Source: Bugula neritina
Taxonomy: Eukaryota; Bryozoa; Gymnolaemata; Cheilostomatida; Bugulidae
Length of the DNA stretch: 64,000 bases
Direction of reading: 5' to 3'
Assembly (NCBI GenBank): GCA_964035545.1
Contig: OZ037770.1
Coordinates: forward strand, 8,509,973 to 8,573,972
Shown: positions 33,601-40,787 of the stretch, piece by piece
How the letters are laid out: each line of letters opens with the position of its first letter
How positions within the stretch are numbered: position 1 is the stretch's first letter
Translations under genes and position numbers: made by a program
The notes under the pieces: model-generated
What the model saw: the letters and a program-made list of their open reading frames with translations, nothing else
Told to the model about the DNA's origin: nothing
Databases searched by the model: none

Positions 33601-36182
33601 CTAGCAAAGCTAGATCCATTTCTAGACAAACATGGCTTGATACGTGTAGGAGGACGACTCCGAGATTCACAGTTGAACTATAATGAAAAGCACCCAGTAA
33701 TGTTACCAAGCAACTCACATGTAACCAAACTTGTGATTAAACAGTGCCATGAGAAGGTTGCACATCAAGGAAAGAATTTGACAATTAGTGAAATTAAGTC
33801 TACAGGCTATTACATTATAGGAATCTCAAGAGTAGTAAGCTCTTACATTCACCAATGCATAACATGTAGAAAACAAAGACATGCTCCAATGACCCAAAAG
33901 ATGGCAGACTTGCCAGTAGAAAGAGTTGAACCAGCTCCACCATTTACCTATGTAGGATGTGACGTGTTTGGACCATTTATTGTAAAGGATAGGAGAGCAG
34001 AATTAAAGAAATACGGTCTAATATTTACATGCATGGCCTCACGGGCAATTCACTTAGAAATATTAGATGACATGACTACAGATGCTTTCATAAATGCACT
34101 GCGGTGCCTCATTGCTATTAGGGGACCTATCAGACAACTTAGATCAGACTGTGGCACAAATTTTGTTGGCGCATTTAAAGAACTCAAGTCAAACCAAACA
34201 AGAATCCAGTCTTTTGCAAGGGAAAACGATTTAGACTTTGTTACAAATGTACCGAGTGCCAGCCATATGGGTGGTGTATGGGAGAGACAAATACGAAGTG
34301 TTAGAAATGTGCTAAACTCCATGTTAGATATGCATAAAACCAGGCTAGACTCAACAACATTGAGAACATTTTTTTATGAAGCAATGGCCATAGTAAATGG
34401 TAGACCTCTTAACACACTAGATGATGGTAATACACCACTAACACCAAATCAACTCTTGACAATGAAATCAAAGCATGTACCACCGCCACCAGGACAATTT
34501 GACCAAAATGATATGTACTCCAATAAAAGATGGAGACAAGTTCAAAGCCTAGCTAACTCGTTCTGGACAAAATGGAAAACACAGTATTTACACAATCTTC
34601 AGGGAAGGCAAAAGTGGCATAAGCCGCAATCAAATATTCGCAAAGGTGACATAGTACTTGTCAAAAATGAAAATACACATAGGAACGAATGGCCCATAGC
34701 TAGAGTGATAGAAACACATAAAACTAGAGATGACTTAATTCGTAAGGTAAAGGTGCAACTAGCAACTACAGAGTTGAACAGTAAAGGTGTGAGACTAGCT
34801 CCACCCACATACTTAGATAGGCCTATCCACAAATTAATTTACCTATTTACCCCATAACCTTTGCATGCATACCTATATTAGTATTTTAGCTTAGTATTTT
34901 AAATGCATAATAATATAATTGTTAATTCCCTCTAAGTGAATAGAGAGAAATTAAAGGGGGGAGTGTAATGTTACGAAATAGGATGTTTACAGATATTATA
35001 ACTTGTAGTACAATCACACACAATCACAATGTCATTAACCTCAAATTAGCCTAACCACTAGCTGCTAGTAGTCTACCTAATGCTTCTTTAATCCTACCCC
35101 AAAATAGTAAATTGTAAAATCATACCTCCTACAACACAATAATGTTTATCAAATGGATTAGTATATAAGACAAAACCATTTTTAGTAGTTGCAATATTGT
35201 TAGAGTCATGCTGTCAGTTTGGACAGCATCAAATTTATGTAAGACTACTAAAGAGTAGCATTATTTGAAAGACTGTGCAAAGCCACAGCATTAACATAAC
35301 AGTAGACTAGGAGAGAGAGAAAAGAGGTAATGAACATCTATTTACAATTATATATCGTTATTACATTTTTATGTTATAAAGTTTTTAATAATATGGGCTG
35401 TAGTTGCATGCTATGTTGAATCATTATTTCATGCTGCTATCTACAATTTATGATATACATTGCTAGTGCTTTTACATACATACTTATTATATTACGTACA
35501 TTTTGTTTGCCTTATGCCTTATGTTGTATCATTATTATTTTAGTTTTTACGGTCAGTGTTTGGTCAGTATTTGGTGACTCAAATAAACTCTGATCACGTC
35601 TAAAACCCTCCCTATTCCTAGTCAGGCTGTATAAGCTAGAGTGTCACTCTAAAGCAAGAGTCATAGCAAAGAGTGTCATTCTATAACTTTCTTTGCCACT
35701 GAATGTACCATGAGAAGTTAAAAGGAACATGCACATTCCAAAATCATTAAAGTGTTTAACAAGTTAATCACAAACTTTTTTATTTAGAGTTTAGTCTGTG
35801 GACAACCATTATCATGTGAGCTTGCTACTCACACATATAAAGTCTACTCTGAAGAATTATCTTTTCATGTGGCAGAAGTGTGGCCAGTATATGCTGATTT
35901 AATGACATTTAACAAAAACAAAGCCTATAATAGTAGTTTATGATAGGACAACATATGTGTACACTCATAAATGCAAATAATTATGTTCATGCTAGTATTA
36001 AGGGTAACAGCCTAAGTGAAGATTTACAAGCTTAAGTTTTCAACATTATATCATGCAATGACTTGACACAACAATACATGTACTTACATGGGACTCTCTG
36101 GAACACAGCTGTATGTAGGAGAACCTGTACAATGTGTTACCATGGCAACAAGGATCAACAATTCAACAATTATTCCTGCCAT
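24225..36182 (-). CDS. secreted cysteine-rich modular protein (6 exons, 183 aa), unrecognised family
   Basis: Minus-strand exons: 36182-36088 (ATG, a textbook signal peptide of about 20 residues, then YSCVPESP), 25934-25827, 25309-25166, 24691-24584, 24433-24353, 24240-24225 (short tail ending RCLFG then stop). Every intron is phase 2, and lengths 95+108+144+108+81+16 sum to 184 codons. Three central exons each encode one module of the form (F/Y)D.A.C..., CHPD, C, ...YSC.P.S.K; the fourth is a shorter GCHLDDA variant. Symmetric 2-2 exons are the classic substrate for exon duplication. All introns have GT-AG ends. Intron 1 is about 10.15 kb and is filled with the GW182 cassette and the BEL/Pao element. 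Function unknown; secretion is inferred from the signal peptide, and no membrane segment or enzyme motif is seen. Confidence 0.8.
26418..26457 (-). ncRNA. hammerhead remnant, left flank of the GW182 cassette
   Basis: The minus strand reads stem II (GAGGTCAAACCCC), GAAA, short stem III, GTA and the stem I 3' strand CACAGATTGAG, as in the intact copy at 23.27 kb. The CTGATGA core is replaced by TA-rich sequence, so it should be inactive. Confidence 0.75.
26467..27575 (+). pseudogene. intronless fragment of GW182/TNRC6 inside PLE sequence
   Basis: GW182/TNRC6 proteins bind Argonaute and recruit deadenylases in miRNA silencing. One uninterrupted plus-strand frame shows, in order, a Q-rich helical segment (LVRQLEIAINTGVI, PLIEPNIRVIHQLLQL), GW/W-containing low-complexity sequence (several SW and AW sites), the conserved block ISEFVPGVPWLG with EDDPNITPDSV, MWK with RPPPEF, and the first strand of the RRM (VPWLLLRTVP). 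It stops dead at the RRM start and runs into hammerhead sequence, so RRM and C-terminal silencing parts are missing. Both ends carry inverted PLE hammerhead remnants followed by TA tracts. Absence of introns across 1.1 kb suggests an mRNA-derived copy. It lies antisense in intron 1 of the cysteine-rich gene. A genuine large exon of a host gene is the main alternative. Codon use looks conserved, with no stop. Confidence 0.8.
27580..27618 (+). ncRNA. hammerhead remnant, right flank of the GW182 cassette
   Basis: The plus strand reads GGGGACAAATCCC (stem II), GAAA, short stem III, GTC and CACAGATTGAG. CTGATGA is replaced by CTCTTG from the GW182 junction, so the core is broken. Orientation is opposite to the left-flank remnant. 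Confidence 0.75.
27619..27673. repeat. (TA)n microsatellite next to the right hammerhead remnant
   Basis: TA run with one CATG interruption, mirroring the shorter TA stretches near 26390-26410 on the other side of the cassette. Confidence 0.9.
27855..28576 (+). repeat. 5' LTR of BEL/Pao element
   Basis: Begins TGTAATGTTACG and ends TCATTCTATA. Virtually identical to 34964-35685. It should carry the element's promoter. Confidence 0.93.
28577..29175 (+). other. BEL/Pao untranslated leader
   Basis: Follows the 5' LTR. It opens with three imperfect copies of a roughly 25-bp unit containing CTCAAGTCCGGGAG (28577-28650). No confident tRNA-primer site could be named. Confidence 0.6.
29176..34857 (+). 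CDS. BEL/Pao Gag-Pol polyprotein, intact (1893 aa)
   Basis: Single uninterrupted frame with the BEL/Pao order. Coiled N-terminal gag region with a PPIFKGNPLDF block near residue 253; zinc-knuckle-like cysteines at about 478-540 (CLYCNYSNHSTHEC, CFGCLRIGHMTKEC); protease around 614 (LLDSMSDTTF, with methionine where D-S/T-G normally has glycine); reverse transcriptase with CDIQKMF near 956 and FYVDDGL near 1037; RNase H (FCDAS, MPRAEL, WTDSK) about 1215-1340; integrase zinc-binding H2C2 about 1505-1575; catalytic integrase residues in GCDVFGPF (1596), RSDCGTNF (1656) and MGGVWER (1699); C-terminal KGDIVLVKNEN domain near 1800. The gag and pol parts form one continuous frame. With intact ORF and near-identical LTRs it could be mobile. 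Confidence 0.96.
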   Translation: MNDDTSTCSNSIRISSRVKTLSTKGKQLEVEKRFKSVTSAIKRFRSRHAATDNHDNEFWDDIQRIMLDADADLAILKSLAPSHPHLEDLTQQINSIHEQCKGESHSVHASSKHTSKASSFISAKTKLQVAQLEIEMEAMQRQAELERQLANVQLELSKSKLLEKQKQLRIRQEIIEEHDVDVRDELAEYLDNCQPIVNQESNSEVIFSRPVEVLQSNQPQQIGSMQNNESQHSTCSNEYLATCLTKAIQANNVPKPPIFKGNPLDFIDWEYAIESYIKDKMIGDGGKMYVLKQHVDGPAREAISGLCSLHTLAAYQKARIILKERFGSEFTVANEFRKKINAWPKMKPHEHKQIQSFSDFLTHCEIAAKDIKELEILNDCEKNLELMSKLPDNMINRWKREVTTHRKNHRSYPSFSQFVKFVQTEAEILNDPITSSLSGSRVIDSHKPQKHNNKGISFATSIEKHSPDVKSTENHKAKLCLYCNYSNHSTHECRKLASIPVDQKQQFITSKRLCFGCLRIGHMTKECRNRATCKICQKRHPTVTHRSNQPATQANNSNTKVETVQVNEVASSNNPEQVTANSNNTVAKTNGLCSMVVPIYLATVDNPNEEVLTYALLDSMSDTTFVTNQVVSKLKTATSKPVSLKLTTMTADNLEMKCKVYNNLTIRGLNMHEQIQVGKTYSRDSIPINKQHIPTPEIANRWPHLKCIAGEIPQSLDIEIGMLIGYDNSRALVPLETKIGPAINDPFALRTPLGWCIVGNSGKHETNSFPTCNRAMAHEQNLSSDILNVLQQDYTDTKYIGTHKMSQEDAKFLDNMRNNIKQREDNYYSMPLPFKNAKPQLPNNRQLAVHRLDTLKTKMLKDQKYRTDYVAFMTDIINNGDAELVPTTCEASNHQWYIPHFGVYHPKKNKIRVVFDCAAKFKNTSLNDHLIQGPDFMNNLVGVLHRFRKGQIAVMCDIQKMFHMFKVHESDRDYLRFLWFKDETMTDIVEYRMTVHLFGAKSSPACATYGLRTLARDHGDSGTDSDKQAVNFIENDFYVDDGLMSLDSHEQIVSVIKSAINICAKGNVRLHKFVSNDQAVLATIPESEHAETMKDLNLNTDMPVERVLGVHWCIKNDEFQFKASMKEKPHTRRGVLSTIASVFDPLGFLSPVILIGNNILQEMCKDKADWDDALKPELENSWVTWQRELAELPQIKIPRCLKPKSLSTIRLTELHHFCDASNNGLGQCTYLRLVDVNDNIHCTLLSAKSRVASIKPITMPRAELMAAVLSSKMSTVVTTELAMPITNEYFWTDSKVVLGYIHNTTKKFQPFVANRVQQILSKSKAAQWNYINTSINPADIASRGASIKKLLSTDWFQGPKFLWQPDLSHMLNTDSNYEIDSSDPEVKLCLQTNTEPQSKCSLEQHLSRFSDLKNAIKAVSAAKRLVKHKGSITPRLTIDDLTDAKHLIMQWVQKESFSDEYCRLSKDKCVSKDSKLAKLDPFLDKHGLIRVGGRLRDSQLNYNEKHPVMLPSNSHVTKLVIKQCHEKVAHQGKNLTISEIKSTGYYIIGISRVVSSYIHQCITCRKQRHAPMTQKMADLPVERVEPAPPFTYVGCDVFGPFIVKDRRAELKKYGLIFTCMASRAIHLEILDDMTTDAFINALRCLIAIRGPIRQLRSDCGTNFVGAFKELKSNQTRIQSFARENDLDFVTNVPSASHMGGVWERQIRSVRNVLNSMLDMHKTRLDSTTLRTFFYEAMAIVNGRPLNTLDDGNTPLTPNQLLTMKSKHVPPPPGQFDQNDMYSNKRWRQVQSLANSFWTKWKTQYLHNLQGRQKWHKPQSNIRKGDIVLVKNENTHRNEWPIARVIETHKTRDDLIRKVKVQLATTELNSKGVRLAPPTYLDRPIHKLIYLFTP
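34964..35685 (+). repeat. 3' LTR of BEL/Pao element
   Basis: 722 bp, one difference seen from the 5' LTR. Followed directly by the ACTTT target duplication. Confidence 0.93.
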
Positions 36183-36710
36183 GTTTGGTAAGCTTCTCAA
36201 ATTAAAATATAAAGAAATAAGTTTACCATACTAGATATAATGTATGTTATATAACTAATTGGCATGATGGGAACTTGGTGTGAACTGCCATATGTTATTA
36301 TAATGTAGCATACACAACTTGTTTTGTAGCGCGAGACTATGGTATTAGTAGAGTAGTAACAATATTACAAACTTAATTAATTTCAAACTTGTAACATAAT
36401 TTAGAAAATAACTATTAATAGATGATATGAACTGAATTTGTCAGGGAAAAGTCCCTTAAAATAATGTGCAACTTGTATTACAAAGTGTAGTGAGGTTTTC
36501 ATCTTCACCCAAAACATGTTTTTAGATTCTTCTAGTGAGCTTCAATTCAATAATTTGAAATCATAGTTTTAAGCTGTTATGGAAACAGATAGGTTAAAAA
36601 TGAGTGCAACATACACTCTGCACAATTACTCAGGATGCTTATATAATAGTTTAATAGACACCATGAAATTTGATATGTGAAACGGTAAATTATAATAAGG
36701 ATTGCAAGCC

Positions 36711-36817
<107 letters not shown>

Positions 36818-37135
36818 GTATAGATCCGTGAAACATATAAGCTGCTGATGTTGGATGTATATTTTGCTAATGTCTACTAACATTTAATATTAGAACCGTT
36901 TAATAATATTATTGACATAATATTATATAGATGTGCAAAGTCTTTAGCTTGATTGGAAGCAGCGTTAGCAAATGTAAGATTTCCTCCTCCCTGTAGACAA
37001 CTTACTATTATAGCTCGATTTAATAAACCTGATTGAAATAACATTTTTCATTTGAATTACTATAGAATAATGAATATATATATAATATATACAACTATAT
37101 TTATATATCAATATGCAAACATGTTTATTTATCGA

Positions 37136-37346
37136 GGAGCAGCCGTGGTGTAAGGGTTAGAGTGTGTGCTTAGTAAACACTAAGTCATGGATTAGAGCCC
37201 TACACTTAAGGTCATTGGTGATGTTAGGAAGAGCATCCAGTCATCATTGCTGCTGTGCCCCATCTGAATAAGTTCTTAGCTCGATTTAACAAAAGCTCTT
37301 TCTATCAGGGGTTTCTCACAGGAATGTCGATTATAACCTTGTGCGA
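37136..37346 (+). mobile_element. tRNA-derived SINE, copy 1
   Basis: The head resembles a tRNA (GGAGCAGCCGTGGT, GGTTAGAG) but its B-box is decayed (GGATTAGAGCC). The body has GATGTTAGGAAGAGCATCCA and ends near ACCTTGTGCGAG. It matches 58301-58506 and 62440-62645. Confidence 0.8.
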
Positions 37347-37742
37347 GTTTTGTATGTTTACATATCACTATATAAATATGTTTATGTATCATCATATAAA
37401 GAAATTACCATAACAATATATTTTGAACAACTATATTATAGACCATTATCATATATAGGCTACTCATATTATTGTTTATGAAAAAAAGAAGGGATATTTC
37501 AGTTAGCTTACAATTCTTATAGCTACGTTTGTTTACCGTTGTTTCTGCTATAGGGGTAACGGGAGGGGGGGGCACAACGGGCCGAATTTTGCATTTTTTG
37601 CTCTCATTTGTCTATTTTTTAAGTTACTAGTTCAATAATCTCTAGTCTTAATGCTGCATCTGTTGTCTATTACAGGTATCAGTTTGTTGTTTCTATCTCT
37701 CTTACAACTTTCAGAATAATGAAATTTTCATGACGAAAGAAT

Positions 37743-37780
37743 TGGCCCATTGTGCCCCGGTACCGGGGTACAATGGGCCA
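37743..37780. repeat. 38-bp palindrome in the TIR element
   Basis: Arms TGGCCCATTGTGCCCCGGT and ACCGGGGTACAATGGGCCA meet at GGTACC with one mismatched position. It would extrude as a hairpin. Confidence 0.85.
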
Positions 37781-38471
37781 CTGGGTGGGACACAACGAAT
37801 ATATTGAAACTTTGCAGGTTTTGTTACATCTGATTTTTATTTATTTAATATTACAAATGAATAAACATATTCTTTCATATTTAAAGCAAAATTCATGTTT
37901 TAACTGTACAGTTTGTGCCACCACGGATAGCAGAGGAAGGCAAAATCAAACGCACATTACTCGGTTCTACGGTGCCATTATCATTACTGTTTAGAACTAA
38001 AAACATTTTTTATTTACACTTCAGAAAAACTTTTATCAGAAAAAAAACTTTAGTAACATGTGCTACAAAATTTTGAGTGGACTTTTTTCTATGAACTGTA
38101 GCTAAGGTGCATGGCTTCGGTTTATGGCTGGAGTACGGAAAGGAGAGGGGGGGGGAGCGAATAAGCAAATCACAATTTATTTTAGTCAAATACATGTATA
38201 TTCCCTCAATGATATAATGTATAATGAATATTATGACTATCTACTAGTAGCAAAAGCAGAGTGTTTTGTATTATGTATAAAATAGCATAGCTTTAACCTC
38301 ACCAGATGTATATATTAGGGGAGCTTCACCTTGTAGTTTTGTAGTCTTACCATGATGTCTTTGATATTTTACAAAAAGGTCAGAAATGGCTATATCTTTA
38401 GATTTTATTAACATTTCAACCAGATTTTTGGGCAAACAAACCAATAACAGTGATCAGGGTACAATAATCAG

Positions 38472-38540
38472 GTGGCCCATTGTGCCCTGGTCAGCGTGGC
38501 CCATTGTGCCCCGGTCAGCGTGGCCCATTGTGCCCCGTGT
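38472..38540. repeat. 24-bp tandem repeat, three units
   Basis: GGCCCATTGTGCCCCGGTCA plus GCGT repeated three times, the same motif as the palindrome arms. Confidence 0.85.
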
Positions 38541-38902
38541 GGCCAAATTGAACATAAATGTGCCTCAAGGAAAATTTATTTTAGAGTTTGCTGTTATACT
38601 AGTTAGGCAATGTAGAGACAAGCAATGGCAACAATATCAGTAAAATCTAGGCTTGTTGCCTTTGAGTGTAAAAAGTTATAAAGCCTTAACGACATCTTAA
38701 AAAATTTACAAAAAGTAAGTAAAAACAGTTTTTCACTCGCCTTTTCAACATGTATGTTCCGCAAGTGTTGAAACTACAATGGCTGAATATTTATGTCAAT
38801 ACCTTTTTATAAAAAAAAAATCACAACTCTAAGTCAATAAGTTCTCTCACAATTTGGCCGGCTTTTCGTACCCCTATGACCGTTGTGCCCCTGTTACCCC
38901 TA

Positions 38903-39407
38903 CTAATCAAGTTTTATGTTGTTTATCATAGTACACCAACTATTTTGTGCAACTCATTCGTATTAAAAGTGTATGATGTGGACATGGGCTGATCTTGAAC
39001 TGCATGTATATTACATTATAGTATACAGAAAATATGTGCAACCAGTTTTAAAAACTCGATCTATAGAATAATTTTGATATCCCAATATTCCAAATCATTT
39101 ACTACAAGCAGCACAAAGGTGGCAGTTGTACACAGAGCTTAAGTCAGCCAGAAGGTCATCTCACTCCTATAAGAAAAATTTTTCACGTTTCCTGGTCTAA
39201 AGAGAACAACTCTGACCCAGAGAGATGGTTTAATGTGACCACATTTATATTCCATTCATCCATTTGAGTATTAAAACTATTGGCAAACCAAGTCGATAGT
39301 TTTACCCAATCAGAGAGTTATTAGTTAAGTGAACAAGAACTTGATAAGTCAAACTCAGCTCTGTTATGTACTTAATGCAAGTCTTGTTTTATTACTGGTC
39401 AATAAAA
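38903..39407. other. no gene seen
   Basis: AT-rich spacer between two DNA-transposon remnants; no exon or repeat recognised. Confidence 0.4.
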
Positions 39408-39409
39408 TA

Positions 39410-40026
39410 CAGTGCTCCCTCCATATCTCACTAAGCTATACAATGCTCCATCCATATCTCACTAAGCTATACAGTACTCTCTCCATATCTCACTAAGCTA
39501 TACAATGCTCCATCCATATCTCACTAAGCTACACAGTGCTCCCTCCATATCTCACTAAGCTATACAGTGTTCCCTCCATATCTCACTAAGCTACACAGTG
39601 CTCCCTCCATATCTCACTAAGCTATACAGTGCTCCCTCCATATCTCACTAAGCTATACAGTGCTCTCTCCATATCTCACTAAGCTATACAGTGTTCCCTC
39701 CATATCTCACTAAGCTACACAGTGCTCCCTCCATATCTCACTAAGCTATACAGTGCTCCCTCCATATCTCACTAAACTATACAGTGCTCCCTCCATATCT
39801 CACTAAGCTATACAGTACTCCCTCCATATCTCACTAAGCTATACAGTGCTCCCTCCATATCTCACTGAGCTATACAGCGCTCCCTCCATATCTCACTAAG
39901 CTATACAGTGCTCCTTCCATATCTCACTAAGCTACACAGTGCTCCCTCCATATCTCACTGAGCTGCACAGTGCTCCCTCCATATCTCACTAAGCTATACA
40001 GTGCTCCCTCCATATCTCACTAAGCT
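39410..40026. repeat. 31-bp minisatellite built from the MITE left terminus (about 20 units)
   Basis: Each unit is CAGTGCTCCCTCCATATCTC plus ACTAAGCTATA. Units differ by single substitutions (T/C in CTCYCTCC, ACACAG versus ATACAG). Confidence 0.93.
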
Positions 40027-40181
40027 GGAGGTTCTAAAACGCGACAGAATAGGTACCAAATTTAACTCACGAATCTATTACATTGAGCCATTGTGTCCTT
40101 ATACACGCATACATAAGCCACAAAATGAGATCTAACCCTTTTCTGTGAGAAATGGAACCATGAGATATGGAGAGAGCACTG
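39410..40181. mobile_element. MITE with TA target duplication and expanded left terminus
   Basis: The right end, reversed, reads CAGTGCTCTCTCCATATCTC. The left end starts CAGTGCTCCCTCCATATCTC. TA flanks both (39408-39409, 40182-40183). Termini beginning CAGT with TA duplication suit the pogo/Tc1-mariner group. Only the left terminal repeat has been multiplied. Confidence 0.7.
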
Positions 40182-40402
40182 TAATTCTTATTACCATGTT
40201 GAATAATAATAAAATAATAGATAAAGTTAGAACTGATTTTATAGTATAATTGCTGAGATGTTTTGTATAACAAATCTCCATTGATCAAACAAATACAATA
40301 TAAAAATATGGATAAATAAATGCATAAACTGCACACAAAAGTAAACAATTTACACAGCATAAACCTGCCATGAATGGTACAGTATGCTGGAACAATGATT
40401 TT

Positions 40403-40713
40403 AAAACATAATAACTGCTATAATACAAGTATGTGCTCAGATCTGCATTATACAAAAGAATGTACATCCTCTACATATGACATGACGACCAGATATCAAC
40501 TTAGAAGTTAACTAGTGTACTGTGATTCTGACTGGCTACCATAACTATACACTCATTCAGTGATTGTTCTAGTTAGAAATATGTTGCTATGGTTTAAGCA
40601 GCATGCAGAAACTTACATAATTTCATGTTAATGTGTTATAAAATGTTGCCTTGAAAGACATCCTATCACTTCTCAATATTAAAAACATTATTTAAGATTG
40701 AACATGAAGTACA
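40403..40713. repeat. dispersed repeat, copy 2 (first copy at 5905-6213)
   Basis: Same orientation and content as 5905-6213, roughly 90 percent similar by eye. It ends a short distance downstream of the zinc-finger gene stop. Confidence 0.8.
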
Positions 40714-40787
40714 TTCACAATGCAGGAAGTATCACATGTTAAATGAGATCAATAGTCCTAGGCCCATAATGCAATATACACGAGAGT

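Larger units (their letters stand above)
27850..35690 (+). mobile_element. full-length BEL/Pao LTR retrotransposon, very young
   Basis: Two 722-bp LTRs (27855-28576 and 34964-35685) flank one long ORF. The 5-bp direct repeat ACTTT lies immediately outside both ends (27850-27854, 35686-35690). By eye the LTRs differ at a single base (CTCTTAC at about 28016-28022 versus CTCCTAC in the 3' copy). The LTR end is ambiguous by a few bases because ATA/TAAC overlaps the target duplication. A purine-rich TTAAAGGGGGGAG precedes the 3' LTR. Inserted in intron 1 of the cysteine-rich gene on the opposite strand. Confidence 0.95.
37553..38900. mobile_element. non-autonomous TIR DNA transposon (1.35 kb, TA target)
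   Basis: Ends are inverted: GGGGTAACGGG...GGCACAACGG at the left, and at the right CCGTTGTGCCCCTGTTACCCC. TA flanks both ends (37551-37552, 38901-38902). No transposase frame is present. The motif GGCCCATTGTGCCCC, related to the inner terminus, recurs inside (see the palindrome and the 24-bp tandem). Confidence 0.75.

Noticed and set aside
29103-34832. Many minus-strand ORFs across the BEL/Pao element
   Set aside because: Shadows of the 1893-codon Gag-Pol frame; none has independent support.
39410-40026. CRISPR-like array
   Set aside because: Units are contiguous with no unique spacers, in a eukaryotic genome; it is a minisatellite derived from a MITE end.
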